A stretch of DNA of 64,000 nucleotides from Anaerolineae bacterium (GCA_020851635.1 JADZCJ010000055.1:48794-112793), one strand, 5' to 3'; shown: positions 16,231 through 25,267, counted from the first letter of the stretch. Translations and numbers: made by a program. The notes: generated by a model from the sequence alone, not told the origin.

Positions 16231-16392
16231 ATGTTTTATCTGCCTCGCCGCGACCAGGAGGGTCAGGGGCTGGTCGAGTATGCGCTGATCCTTGTTCTCG
16301 TTGCCATCGTGGTAATTGCGATTCTCGCAATCCTCGGTCCGCAAATCGGCAACATTTTCAGTCGCGTGACCAATGGGCTTTCAGGCACCTGA
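16231..16392 (+). CDS. Flp/Fap-type (type IVb) pilin
   Basis: This 53-residue prepilin has a short basic leader (MFYLPRRDQEG), a processing site before QGLVEYAL with the invariant Glu at position 5 of the mature protein, and a hydrophobic helix LILVLVAIVVIAILAIL. The short tail GPQIGNIFSRV is the usual Flp/Fap end. It would be exported and assembled by a Tad secretion system after TadV-type peptidase cleavage. AGGAGG lies eight bases before the ATG and a 14-bp terminator follows. No tad genes are present, so this is an isolated pilin gene; the Tad machinery must be elsewhere in the genome. Confidence 0.9.
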   Translation: MFYLPRRDQEGQGLVEYALILVLVAIVVIAILAILGPQIGNIFSRVTNGLSGT

Positions 16393-16413
16393 CACCCGGG
16401 CGCACGATCACAC

Positions 16414-16447
16414 AAAACGCCTCCGTCGAATTTGACGGAGGCGTTTT
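16414..16447. terminator. Bidirectional terminator between pilin and GT-C genes
   Basis: A 14-bp perfect stem, AAAACGCCTCCGTC and its complement, around a six-base loop, flanked by A and T runs. It sits between convergent genes. Confidence 0.88.
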
Positions 16448-16451
16448 CATT

Positions 16452-18335
16452 TCACCGGACGGTCCAACGCGTCAAATCCAGCGCATCGCCATCGTCCGTC
16501 ATGTTCAACCGGTCCTGCGTAAGCGTGTCATACCAACCGAGACGCAGCACATATTCGCCCGGCGCAATGGACGCAGGCAGACGCAGTCGAAACGTGTCGC
16601 GCACCATCTCTCCCTTCGCCCAACGGTCCGTCGGGTACTTCCCGCCCAGCGGCTCGTGGTCATCCTGCGCGATTTTTCCATTGGCATCCTCGAGGTGTGC
16701 GAACGCGGTATAGCGCGCAGGGGGCCTTTGGGTCGCGCGCCAGAGGACTGTGAGCGTCAATTCCTCGCCTCCGGTCAGTTCGTCTGGGTCGAGCGCCCAG
16801 CCAACCAGCTCGAATGTGTCGCCAAACCGCGCGCTCGGCTCGAAATGCTCCAGCGGCGCGGGCGCATATACCGAAAACTGTGTGTTCTCTTGCGAAACGG
16901 CATAGCCATAATCCAACGCCGAGGCAAACGCGCGCGTAAAATTGCCAAAATGGTCAATGTCGGTGCGGGTGCCCCGATTCAGAATGACCAACGGAAAATT
17001 CCCCGCCCGCAAGTTCTCGATCTCCCACGTCTGATCATAACGCCCCGCGCGGGCGAGGGTGCTGTAGGGAAAACTATAATAGATGATGGGTTGCTCGTTC
17101 ACCCAGAGCAGTCCCATGTCTTCGGCAATCAACGCGCCGGTCGTTGCGCGCAGTAGAGGCGCCAGCGATTCATTCCCCGCGCGCACATCGTCAAACAGTT
17201 TCTGCGCCAAGCGCGGGTCATGCTCATTCCAAAACAGCCCCAGCTGCACCAGCAGCAGCGCGGGCACAATCCATTCGCGGCGCGGCTGCGCGGCGAGCGA
17301 GGCAATCGCCAACCCCGCAAACACACAGACGATGGCAATGATTTCAAGAAAATAGTTTTCCCATGCGCCTTCACGTCCCGCCAACGCAATCGAAAGCGCC
17401 GCGAAAACAGCATAGAGTTCCAGCACGCCAAACCCGGCGCGGGGCGAGAATGTCCGCGCCCGCAACCCACCGAGAAACGGCGCGGCACGCTGCCACCATC
17501 CATACACCGCATAAAGTAACAGCACTGCATAGGTGAGGACAAAACTAGAGAGCAATGGGACAAACACGCGCGGCGTCCACACCGTCGCATTGAGCGCGAC
17601 AAGCCCGAAACTCCAACCGCCGCGCGTCGCGAGCTCCATCGCGACAAAGACCGCGCCGCCGATCGCGCCCAAAAGGATGCCCCACAGAATCGCCATCCGC
17701 CTATCACGCAGAAAAATCGCCGCAACCGCCGCTATGGGCGCAAAAAATAGCGAATGTTTGGTATAGAGCGCGAGCAAAAACAAGACCAGCGCCGCCATCA
17801 GATTCGCGTCAAACGTCGAACGTTCCGAGCGGCCGGTCAAACCTCGTTCCCAACGCCATACAAAAAAAACGCCGCCGAACGCAAACGCCAGCCCGATCAA
17901 GTCCACACGGTATAGCGGTGTCCAGTGATAGACAAACGTCGAACCGACAAACAGTCCCGCCGCCAACAGCGCGGCGCGCATATCCCGGGTTTCGACGCGC
18001 ACCAGCCGCGCAATCAACGCCGTCACAACCAACGCCGCAATGAGATTCAGCCCGCGCCCGACGACCAGCGTATTGCGCACCACCAAATCACCGAGGACGG
18101 TCAGCAGCGTGGCAACGGGAGGATAGTTGGACGAATCAAACGGCGGTCCGGGCAGCGTCGTATAGATGGATTGTCCCGCCGCGAGCTTGCGGGCAAACCA
18201 CAACATTGCGCCCTCGCCATAATCCACCGTGTAGGGAAAAACAAGCGCACTCAGCGCAAGCCACATTGTCAGCGCGACATAACCCGCCACGCCCACGGCT
18301 GTCAGCGCCCACAAGACCCGCGTCAAATTCTTCAT
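16452..18335 (-). CDS. GT-C-type membrane glycosyltransferase-like protein
   Basis: This 627-residue protein has about 11-12 TM helices (residues 1-400), and the first outer loop contains VDYGEGAMLWFA, matching the acidic loop motif of GT-C (GT39/PMT/ArnT-like) enzymes that take sugar from polyprenyl phosphate. A C-terminal beta-rich extracytoplasmic domain (about 500-627: ELVGWALDPDEL, LTVLWRATQRPPARYTAFAH, GEYVLRLGWYD) is like the C-terminal domains of Chloroflexota GT39-like proteins. The donor and acceptor are unknown. The ATG at 18335 lies seven bases after the -10 TACACT, so no leader is predicted. The convergent pilin gene could be a glycosylation target, but that is speculative. Confidence 0.75.
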   Translation of the reverse strand: MKNLTRVLWALTAVGVAGYVALTMWLALSALVFPYTVDYGEGAMLWFARKLAAGQSIYTTLPGPPFDSSNYPPVATLLTVLGDLVVRNTLVVGRGLNLIAALVVTALIARLVRVETRDMRAALLAAGLFVGSTFVYHWTPLYRVDLIGLAFAFGGVFFVWRWERGLTGRSERSTFDANLMAALVLFLLALYTKHSLFFAPIAAVAAIFLRDRRMAILWGILLGAIGGAVFVAMELATRGGWSFGLVALNATVWTPRVFVPLLSSFVLTYAVLLLYAVYGWWQRAAPFLGGLRARTFSPRAGFGVLELYAVFAALSIALAGREGAWENYFLEIIAIVCVFAGLAIASLAAQPRREWIVPALLLVQLGLFWNEHDPRLAQKLFDDVRAGNESLAPLLRATTGALIAEDMGLLWVNEQPIIYYSFPYSTLARAGRYDQTWEIENLRAGNFPLVILNRGTRTDIDHFGNFTRAFASALDYGYAVSQENTQFSVYAPAPLEHFEPSARFGDTFELVGWALDPDELTGGEELTLTVLWRATQRPPARYTAFAHLEDANGKIAQDDHEPLGGKYPTDRWAKGEMVRDTFRLRLPASIAPGEYVLRLGWYDTLTQDRLNMTDDGDALDLTRWTVR

Positions 18336-18342
18336 CGTCGAG

Positions 18343-18348
18343 AGTGTA
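18343..18348 (-). promoter_or_regulatory. -10 element of the GT-C gene, leaderless
   Basis: Extended -10 TGC-TACACT on the minus strand, seven bases upstream of the ATG at 18335. Confidence 0.5.
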
Positions 18349-18440
18349 GCACAGGTTGAATCACACACCGCCGGGAGACAAATCGCGACCTGCGCTCAGG
18401 TTTCAGTTTGCCCTACAAACGGGCGCGTCGCCACTCATGC

Positions 18441-18446
18441 TATAAT
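18441..18446 (+). promoter_or_regulatory. -10 element of the DUF3048 gene
   Basis: Extended -10 TGC-TATAAT, giving a predicted transcript start near 18453 and a leader of about 50 bases. Confidence 0.5.
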
Positions 18447-18502
18447 CCACGCCGATAGTTTCGGTCACACCCGCCCGCAGCTCAAACCCGCCGGAGTCGT
18501 TG

Positions 18503-19846
18503 ATGCCCCGTTTGATACTTTTTTTGCTCGCGCTTGTAGCGTTATTCACTTTGCTGGTTGTCGCGTGCAACGCCGAACCAACCCCTACGCCCGTTCCGCC
18601 TACACGTCGCCCCACCCGCACCCCCATCCCGCCCGCGACGCTCAAGCCCCAGCCCACCCAAGCGATTCCCACAGCTACGCGCCTCCCGACGCAAACAGAG
18701 GAACCTTCGCCCGAACCAACCGCTTCTCCGGCGCCCGCGACACCGGTCCCGGCAAGCAATTCGGGCGGCGGTGGCGGCGGACTGACGGTCTGGACGATGG
18801 CGCCGCTCATTCAATACTTTTCCAACCTTGCCCCCTCCACTCAGGAGGGCATCTCGCGCGGAGCAAATGTGAACCCGCTGACAGGTCTGGAGGTGAGCAA
18901 TCCCGCGTTCTTGCAGCGCCGCCCGATTCTCGCGCGCATCGGCAACGACCCGAGCGCGCGGGAAATTCATGCGGGCTTTAATCAGGCGGACCTTGTTTTT
19001 GAAGAGATGATTGACCAGAGGAATATGGTTTTTGCCGTCACGCGCTTTACGCTGGTTTTCTACGGGCAGGACGGAACGTTCCGTCCTCTGCGCAGTGCTC
19101 GCGCGGTGAACGCATCTCTGCTCCCGATGCTGGACGGCATCTTGATCAGTTCGGGCGGCAGCAAGGGCACGCGCTTTATGCTCTCGCAGCTTGCGTGGAA
19201 GGACCGCAATCTCGACGGCGATTTGCAGGGCAGCACCATTTGTATTGCCCCCGGCGATTATCGCGTGCGCGTCGCGTCCACCGTGCAGCACGTGCACGAC
19301 TATCTGGCGTCCAAAGGCATCACGGGCAGCCCAAACTTGCGCGGCTTTCAATTTTCCGGCAGCGCGCCGAACGGCGCGCCCGCCAACGTCATTGCGTTTG
19401 ATCACGGACCCTGGCCCCTGCGCGCAACCGGCGTGATAGAGTGGCGCTATGATGCGGCGAGCGGCAAATATCTCCGTTTTGTCAACGGCGCGCCACACAA
19501 TACCCAGTCCTACCCGTTAGACGGAAAATGGAACGGCGCCTGCGCGATAGGCGCGCCCCAAACAGAGCAAATTGCTTCGTCCAATGTCATCGTTTTGAAT
19601 GTAAAATACGAACCGACGGACTTTGTCGAAGACACGCTCAATTCCTATAGCGCGTTTGTGGAAATGACGGGCGCCGGCGCCGCACAGATTTATCGCGATG
19701 GTGTGAAACAAGATGTTACGTGGTCCCGTCCCACGCTCACCGATTTTTTCAAGTTCACCGACGCGAGCGGCGCCGAAGTGCCGCTAAAACCCGGCAACAC
19801 CTGGTTCGAGCTTGCGCCGTTGGGCTATTCACCAACGATCAAGTAA
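18503..19846 (+). CDS. DUF3048 (YerB-like) lipoprotein
   Basis: This 447-residue secreted lipoprotein has a signal helix ending in LLVVAC (lipobox, Cys about 22), followed by a long Pro/Thr linker (about 24-85) that spans the envelope. The DUF3048 domain (about 110-445) includes PILARIGNDPSAREIHAGFN, ADLVFEEMIDQ and FRPLRSAR, which are highly characteristic. Family function is unknown; members are surface lipoproteins. The start is the ATG at 18503; a TTG three bases earlier is not needed. The gene is followed after about 60 bases by coaE on the same strand. Confidence 0.9.
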   Translation: MPRLILFLLALVALFTLLVVACNAEPTPTPVPPTRRPTRTPIPPATLKPQPTQAIPTATRLPTQTEEPSPEPTASPAPATPVPASNSGGGGGGLTVWTMAPLIQYFSNLAPSTQEGISRGANVNPLTGLEVSNPAFLQRRPILARIGNDPSAREIHAGFNQADLVFEEMIDQRNMVFAVTRFTLVFYGQDGTFRPLRSARAVNASLLPMLDGILISSGGSKGTRFMLSQLAWKDRNLDGDLQGSTICIAPGDYRVRVASTVQHVHDYLASKGITGSPNLRGFQFSGSAPNGAPANVIAFDHGPWPLRATGVIEWRYDAASGKYLRFVNGAPHNTQSYPLDGKWNGACAIGAPQTEQIASSNVIVLNVKYEPTDFVEDTLNSYSAFVEMTGAGAAQIYRDGVKQDVTWSRPTLTDFFKFTDASGAEVPLKPGNTWFELAPLGYSPTIK

Positions 19847-19907
19847 ACAGCGATAGAGACAGGGAACCTGTGAAGTCAAGTCTCCACTCTCCGATCTTGC
19901 TTTCGCC

Positions 19908-21206
19908 ATGTATATTATCGGTCTGACGGGCAACATTGCCACCGGCAAGAGCACCGTATGCGAAATTCTCGAACAACTCGGCGCGCGCGTGATTGATGCC
20001 GACAAGCTCGCGCACGCGGCGTTGAAACGCGGCGCTCCCGCATGGCGCGGTGTGATAGATGCCTTTGGCTATGATATTTTGCAGGCGGATGGAAATGTGG
20101 ACCGTCGCAAATTGGGCGCGGTCGTTTTTGGCGATGCCGCAAAACTGCGCGTGTTGGAACAACTCACCCATCCTGCGGTCGGCACGGAACTCGCCTTGAT
20201 GGTGCGCGATGCGTTGAACGCGCCCGGCGCACAAGAGCAGGTCCTGGTCGTCGAAGCGGTGAAATTGTACGAAGCGGGAATGCACGAATTCATGGACGCG
20301 CTCTGGGTGGTCACGGCGCCGATCGAGGAGCAGCGCCGCCGTCTGATGCAGGACCGCGGCATGAGCCAAGCGGATGCCGACACGCGCCTCGCCGCCCAAC
20401 CGGCGTTGGACGCCAAGCTCGTACGCGCCGACGTGGTCATTGACAACGGGGCAAGCATCGAGGAAACACGCGTGCAGGTCCTCAGAGCATTTGCCATGAT
20501 TGACCCGGCGACCGCCATAGACAAGACCCCACTGATCCTCAAATGGCTGCGCTTGGAGCCGAAAACGGCGCCCACTCCTTCTGCGACAGAGTTATCCACG
20601 GCAGGACCGGAACGTGAACCCGAATCCGTCGGAACGTCGCAACCTGAAACAGTTGCAGCAGTTTCGACAGCGACAGTCGGACCCTCGCAAGGAACGAACG
20701 GCACGACTGAAACTACCGCCGCGAGCTGGATCGTCCGCCGGGCGGCGCCAAGCGATGCCCGTTCCCTGGCGAGTTTGCTCGCCCGCATCGAGGGACGCGC
20801 GGAACCATTGGGGCGCGAAGAGATGCTCGAACGGCAAGGCAAATATGCCTATTGGCTCATGCTCGGCAACAATCGTCCCGTCGCTCTCGCCGCCTGGCAA
20901 GCGGAAAACCTCGCCGCCATCGTGCGCGAGTTGTGGACCGCAAATCCCGACGATGCGCCGCGCGCGCTCTCTCAATTGCTTGAGGCAATCGAAATCGAGG
21001 CGGATGCGCTGACGTGCGAAGTGGTTGTGCTTTTGGTCCCCGCGCGCGCGACAGACCCGGCACACATTGCCGCCGAGTCGTCGGGGTATGCGTTGACGAC
21101 GCTGGACGAGCTCAAGACCTGGCGCAGTGTGATCGAACCCTTGCGTCAACACGACGAGCCGATCTATGCAAAACGGCTCCGTGAGATTGTGACAAGACCC
21201 ATTTAG
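19908..21206 (+). CDS. coaE: Dephospho-CoA kinase fused to a C-terminal GNAT-like domain
   Basis: Residues 1-200 are a complete CoaE domain: P-loop GLTGNIATGKST (5-16), IDADKLAH, VVEAVKLYEAG and the lid region EEQRRRLMQDRG. CoaE catalyses the last step of CoA synthesis, ATP plus dephospho-CoA to CoA. Residues about 210-265 are an Ala/Thr/Glu-rich linker, and residues about 270-432 (WIVRRAAPSDARSLASLLAR onward) resemble a GNAT acetyltransferase domain, though no clear acetyl-CoA pyrophosphate motif is visible. CoaE is normally about 200 residues, so this is a fusion twice that length. A CoA-related second activity is a guess. Confidence 0.85.
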   Translation: MYIIGLTGNIATGKSTVCEILEQLGARVIDADKLAHAALKRGAPAWRGVIDAFGYDILQADGNVDRRKLGAVVFGDAAKLRVLEQLTHPAVGTELALMVRDALNAPGAQEQVLVVEAVKLYEAGMHEFMDALWVVTAPIEEQRRRLMQDRGMSQADADTRLAAQPALDAKLVRADVVIDNGASIEETRVQVLRAFAMIDPATAIDKTPLILKWLRLEPKTAPTPSATELSTAGPEREPESVGTSQPETVAAVSTATVGPSQGTNGTTETTAASWIVRRAAPSDARSLASLLARIEGRAEPLGREEMLERQGKYAYWLMLGNNRPVALAAWQAENLAAIVRELWTANPDDAPRALSQLLEAIEIEADALTCEVVVLLVPARATDPAHIAAESSGYALTTLDELKTWRSVIEPLRQHDEPIYAKRLREIVTRPI

Positions 21207-21225
21207 CCATTATGATAGAGGAACT

Positions 21226-21468
21226 ATGAACGGCATCAAATCTTTTGCCTCCAAACATCCCCGCATTACAGCGTGGATCGCGCTTGCTATCGGCATGGTC
21301 GTCATTCTGCTCTGGGCATCCCGCGACGTTGGACTATTGCCCGGTCAACTTGCCGCGCTCGTCGTCGCCACCATTCTGCTGGCGGGCTTGTGCGTCTGGA
21401 TCATCGGGTGGGAAGACAACGACGACGAAACACAGGCGTCCGCCTCAGATTCCAAACCCGCAAAATAA
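21226..21468 (+). CDS. Small membrane protein, hypothetical
   Basis: This 80-residue protein has two TM helices (about 14-31 and 39-61) and an acidic C-terminal tail (EDNDDETQ). AGAGG lies just before the ATG. It belongs to a run of closely spaced genes that starts at coaE (19 bases upstream) and continues downstream for two more genes. No family was recognised and no function can be assigned. Confidence 0.6.
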   Translation: MNGIKSFASKHPRITAWIALAIGMVVILLWASRDVGLLPGQLAALVVATILLAGLCVWIIGWEDNDDETQASASDSKPAK

Positions 21469-21483
21469 GCTGATGACTTTCAA

Positions 21484-21903
21484 ATGCGCGTAAACGATTT
21501 CCTAAATCTCGTCGCCCAACACACTCGCGCCGCGCTTCCCGCGCCCTATCGCAAATTTCATATCTGGAAGCGCTACACCCTGATTCAATTCTATTATGCC
21601 AAACGTTCGATTCACTATGAAGTGTGGGTGCGCGGCGCGCCCGTCCGCGCGCTCGAAATCGGTTTGCACTGTGAAGCCGATGCGGCGACGAACCGCGCCA
21701 TCCTGGCAAAACTGGATGCGCGTCTCTTTGAAATCAAACACGTGCTCGGCGAGGGCGTCGAAGCCGAGCAATGGACCAACACCTGGACGCGCGTGCACGA
21801 GCTGACGCCGTATGAACGGTTGGACGAAACAACCGCGCGCGCCTGTGCGAGCAAGGTGGCGAGCATGATCACAGTCCTCCAGCCGATGCTCGGCAAGAGC
21901 TGA
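21484..21903 (+). CDS. Hypothetical soluble protein
   Basis: This 139-residue protein contains an N-terminal aromatic segment (KFHIWKRYTLIQFYYAKR) and alternating strands followed by helices rich in Ala, Glu and Arg. It has no TM segment or catalytic motif. The pattern resembles a small alpha/beta domain with a charged C-terminal helix (TTARACASKVASMITVLQPM). It ends one base before the next gene, so the two are probably translated together. The function is unknown. Confidence 0.6.
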   Translation: MRVNDFLNLVAQHTRAALPAPYRKFHIWKRYTLIQFYYAKRSIHYEVWVRGAPVRALEIGLHCEADAATNRAILAKLDARLFEIKHVLGEGVEAEQWTNTWTRVHELTPYERLDETTARACASKVASMITVLQPMLGKS

Positions 21904-21904
21904 A

Positions 21905-22795
21905 ATGTTTCCCCCCGAAATCGAACGCTGGCGCAAATATCTTCGCTCCGATCCCACGCGCTGGCTGCTTGAAACAAACGACCCCTCGATCTTGTTTTGG
22001 TATCAAGTGGATATTGCCCACCGCCCCGAACAAGCGCGCGGCGTCCTCGAGACGCGTTCGCGCATCCTGTATTCGGACGCAGTACAGTCAATTCTGGCAG
22101 CGCAGAACGAGATGGGTTTCTGGGAAAATCCGCGCGCGCCGGCGCGCCGGGGGCAGCTCACGCAGCCCTACTATAGCGCGACGGTATGGAATCTGGCGCT
22201 GCTGGCAGAGTTGGGCATGCCGCGCGCCAGCCGCCGCGCGCGCAACGCATGTGAATTCATCTTGACCAATTTGATGGCGGCGGATGCGGCGATTATCGGT
22301 TTGGGTACGGTCGAGACGGGCTATTTACTGCGCGCGTTGAGCTATTTCAATTATGCGGGGGATGAACGTGTCATCCGGATCGCGGGGGGTCTGGCAAATC
22401 AAATCTATTCCTATGCGGCGCGCGTGAGCGCGCTGTGGGGATGGAAGGCGTTCCGCGAACATGCCGCAATCGCTCAGCCAATCGAGGAATCGCTGCAAGC
22501 AGTCCTCACAGAGCGTGACAACGCCGACGCGCCCTATACTATTCCTCAATTCGACCCGCGCGATCCGCTCTTTCTACTGCGCGTGTTGTCCGAATACGGT
22601 CTTTTGACGGATGCGCGCGCGGCACCCCTGCTCGACGCGCTGGCGGCAAAACAAAACGAACGCGCACAATGGACCCTGGAACGCGCGTTCGATGCGCCCC
22701 TCCCGGTGACCCTCGAACGCCCCAACGAACCGAGCCGCTGGCTGACCCTGAACGCGGTGCGAGTGATCGTCCGACTGGTGACAGGTCAAAATTAA
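21905..22795 (+). CDS. Alpha/alpha-toroid (prenyltransferase/terpene-cyclase-like) protein
   Basis: This 296-residue helical protein has repeats typical of the alpha/alpha-barrel superfamily: QNEMGFWENP (about 72-81) resembles a QW-like glycine/tryptophan repeat, and YYSATVWNLALLAELGM and LGTVETGYLLRALSYFN follow as helix pairs. The length is half that of squalene-hopene cyclase, and there is no DXDD motif, so a cyclase activity is unlikely. It may be a binding or regulatory toroid. It starts at 21905, just after the preceding stop, and probably shares its transcript. Confidence 0.5.
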   Translation: MFPPEIERWRKYLRSDPTRWLLETNDPSILFWYQVDIAHRPEQARGVLETRSRILYSDAVQSILAAQNEMGFWENPRAPARRGQLTQPYYSATVWNLALLAELGMPRASRRARNACEFILTNLMAADAAIIGLGTVETGYLLRALSYFNYAGDERVIRIAGGLANQIYSYAARVSALWGWKAFREHAAIAQPIEESLQAVLTERDNADAPYTIPQFDPRDPLFLLRVLSEYGLLTDARAAPLLDALAAKQNERAQWTLERAFDAPLPVTLERPNEPSRWLTLNAVRVIVRLVTGQN

Positions 22796-22824
22796 CGGCT
22801 CTTGCGCTCGGGAGCGGGGCTGTT

Positions 22825-24105
22825 TTATGGGTCCCAACTAAATCGGCGCACAAACGGCGGAATCTTTTTGACCGCCTCGATCGTCAGCGTGCGGTCGCCT
22901 CGAAAGGAATCGTACCACGCGCCCGCCTCGTCAAGCCCCGAAATCATCCACATATTGAACGCAAACAAATAGTCAGGCAGCTTGCCGCCGTGTGAGAGGG
23001 TCCCCGTGCGGAACCAGTCATACACCGCGAGCGTATAATCGCGGTGCAGCTCTTCGGTGATCGCGGGAAAGCGATTATCTTCCGCCGAATCAATTTTCCA
23101 ACCGCCTTCGGCAATGATAAAGGGCGGCACAAAACCGAGCCGTTTGAAAAAGATGGTCGCGTAGGCGCGAAACCCGAGCACGCCGTTGATATCTTCCTGG
23201 TAATCGGGGGGATGATTCAGTCCGTACGCATGCGGAATAAAAAACATCCGGTGAAATAACGCATCACCCTTGCGGTTATACACCTGCGTTATAAATTCTC
23301 GCAGCCAGTCCTCGTCCAACAGCTGGATGCCGGGATAGCCGCCCGCGTTGTAAACATCTTTTGCCATCGTGATGAGATTGAGCAAATACACATCGCGGTC
23401 GGGCGTATGATCATCCCACTCGACATCCAATTCCGCTTCGTTATACAACTGCATATATGGCGGCAGGTTGTATTTTTTGATAATGTCAATGTCGCGCTGC
23501 CAAGCAAAATACTTTTGATATGGTTTGAGTGTCTTGCGCCAGACAACATAGATACCCGCCTCGCCAAATTTGCGCGCGGCAATTTCCAGATGATTCTCGT
23601 CGGTGTAGACCACCGTCGCCCACTTGAGATTCAATTCCTTCATGCGGGCAATTTGCATATCGAGTTCTTGTTCGTCGTAATAGCCGCCCGCGACAAAATG
23701 AATGCCCATCCCATTGTCATTTGGGGGGCGCTGAAAATCCTGCAACCGCATGGGCTCCAGGTCGTCGCGCAGAGGCAGCGCGGGATACGGGGTCGGACTC
23801 GGCGGGACCGTCGGCGCCGGCGTCGGGGTGTGGGTGGGCGCTGCAGTGCGCGTTCGCGGCGCGACAACGGTTGGGCTTGCGGTCCCGCGCCCGAGCGACG
23901 CGGGCGTGAGGGTCAGCTGCCGCGTGTGCAAAGCGGGCGCTTGCGTAGCAAGCGTCGCAATAGTTTCGCCTGCGGCGCGTTGGTTGACAATTTGAGAGGC
24001 AGGACGAGCGGTATTATCGGTGGCAGAATCTGCGTTTGACGAACAACCAAGCAGCAGCAGCGCGACGGTGAGGAGCAATGCGGGTGTGAATCGTTTCAAT
24101 ATCAT
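22825..24105 (-). CDS. Lipoprotein with glycoside-hydrolase-like TIM barrel
   Basis: This 426-residue protein begins with a lipoprotein signal, LLLTVALLLLGC (Cys about 21), then a Ser/Thr/Pro-rich linker to about residue 125. The remainder reads as a (beta/alpha)8 domain: GMGIHFVAGGYYDEQELD, LKWATVVYTDEN, YMQLYNEAELD with an NE pair in the acid/base position of clan GH-A, and FIIAEGGWKID with a Glu in the nucleophile position. Surface polysaccharide cleavage is the inferred role; the substrate and even activity are unproven. The ATG at 24105 is chosen because it starts the signal peptide. It converges with the preceding plus-strand gene. Confidence 0.65.
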   Translation of the reverse strand: MILKRFTPALLLTVALLLLGCSSNADSATDNTARPASQIVNQRAAGETIATLATQAPALHTRQLTLTPASLGRGTASPTVVAPRTRTAAPTHTPTPAPTVPPSPTPYPALPLRDDLEPMRLQDFQRPPNDNGMGIHFVAGGYYDEQELDMQIARMKELNLKWATVVYTDENHLEIAARKFGEAGIYVVWRKTLKPYQKYFAWQRDIDIIKKYNLPPYMQLYNEAELDVEWDDHTPDRDVYLLNLITMAKDVYNAGGYPGIQLLDEDWLREFITQVYNRKGDALFHRMFFIPHAYGLNHPPDYQEDINGVLGFRAYATIFFKRLGFVPPFIIAEGGWKIDSAEDNRFPAITEELHRDYTLAVYDWFRTGTLSHGGKLPDYLFAFNMWMISGLDEAGAWYDSFRGDRTLTIEAVKKIPPFVRRFSWDP

Positions 24106-24232
24106 TCCGTCGAATCTCGCGCGGAGAGGACAAGAGACCGTCAAATTATAACTCAAGCGGTCGCTTTGACGTAAAACGTCTGACGACAGCACCGCGCCCC
24201 AACAACCTGCCGGAACAATCCATCCCTTTTCA

Positions 24233-24261
24233 TTGACCGTGTTTTTTGGCTGTGCTACAAT
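24233..24261 (+). promoter_or_regulatory. Sigma-70-type promoter of the threonine dehydratase gene
   Basis: TTGACC (24233-24238), a 17-base spacer and TGC-TACAAT (24256-24261) with an extended -10. It predicts a leader of about 45 bases. Confidence 0.7.
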
Positions 24262-24313
24262 CGCGGTCACGCATGTCGTTCGGCATCCTGTCAGCGCTTG
24301 CCCACAGACTATC

Positions 24314-25267
24314 ATGAACCCACCCACTTTTCTCGATGTTTTGCGCGCCCAAAAAAACATCGCGCCGCATTTGCCGCGCACCCCCTTTTTCAAGTACCCC
24401 GCGCTCGATGCGACAGCCGGACTGGACCTGTATATCAAACATGAAAACTACCAGCCCATTGGCGCGTTCAAGGTGCGCGGCGGCATCAATCTGATTTCGC
24501 AATTGTCGGACGATGAAAAATCACGCGGCGTAATTTCCGCCTCGACGGGCAATCATGGCCAGTCCATCGCCTATGCCGCGCGCCTGTTCCATGTCCCCGC
24601 AACGATCGTGGTGCCCGAAAACGCGAACCCGGTCAAAGTAGATGCGATGCGCGCCCTGGGCGCCCATATTATTTTCCACGGACCCGATTTTGACGCGGCA
24701 CGGGAGCACTGCGAAGCTCTGGCGGAGGAAAAACACCTGCGCTATATTCATTCAGGTAACGAGCCCCTTTTGATCGCGGGAGTGGGCACGTATACGTTGG
24801 AAATGCTTGAAGATGTGCCCGACCTTGACGTGATCGTGGTGCCCATCGGCGGCGGCAGTGGCGCAGCCGGTGCGTGTATCGTCGCCAAAACGATCAACCC
24901 GGACATTCGCGTGATCGGTGTGCAGGCGGAAATGGCGCCCGCGGCGTATCAATCGTGGAAAAGCCGCTCGTTGGTCAAAGCAACCAACGCGACCTTTGCC
25001 GAGGGGCTCGCCACGCGCACTGCCTTTGCCCTACCCCAGCGCATTTTGTGGGACCTGCTCGACGATTTTATTCTGGTGAGCGAAGACAAGATGCGCGCGG
25101 CGATCGTGACATTGCTTCAAAAAGCCAAGACCCTGGGAGAGGGCGCGGGCGCGTCGTCGCTTGCCGGTGCGCTGCAGCTCAAGGACCAACTCGCCGGGAA
25201 AAAAGTGGCGCTGGTGCTGAGCGGCGGCAACACTACGCCCGAACAACTCTACATGGTGCTGGATTGA
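24314..25267 (+). CDS. Threonine/serine dehydratase (PLP fold type II)
   Basis: This 317-residue enzyme converts L-threonine to 2-oxobutanoate and ammonia using PLP. Lys53 in IGAFKVRGG forms the Schiff base, SASTGNHGQSIAYAA binds the phosphate region, and VVPIGGGSGAAG (about residue 178) is the glycine-rich loop. No C-terminal ACT regulatory domain is present, so it is the short, TdcB-like or serine-racemase-like form. The ATG at 24314 matches the family start. It heads a gene series running to the Nth gene. Confidence 0.88.
   Translation: MNPPTFLDVLRAQKNIAPHLPRTPFFKYPALDATAGLDLYIKHENYQPIGAFKVRGGINLISQLSDDEKSRGVISASTGNHGQSIAYAARLFHVPATIVVPENANPVKVDAMRALGAHIIFHGPDFDAAREHCEALAEEKHLRYIHSGNEPLLIAGVGTYTLEMLEDVPDLDVIVVPIGGGSGAAGACIVAKTINPDIRVIGVQAEMAPAAYQSWKSRSLVKATNATFAEGLATRTAFALPQRILWDLLDDFILVSEDKMRAAIVTLLQKAKTLGEGAGASSLAGALQLKDQLAGKKVALVLSGGNTTPEQLYMVLD

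Noticed and set aside
16414..16447. ANTAR hexaloop target
   Set aside because: The hairpin has a six-base loop, but it is single, has no A1/G4 pattern and lies between convergent genes as a terminator.
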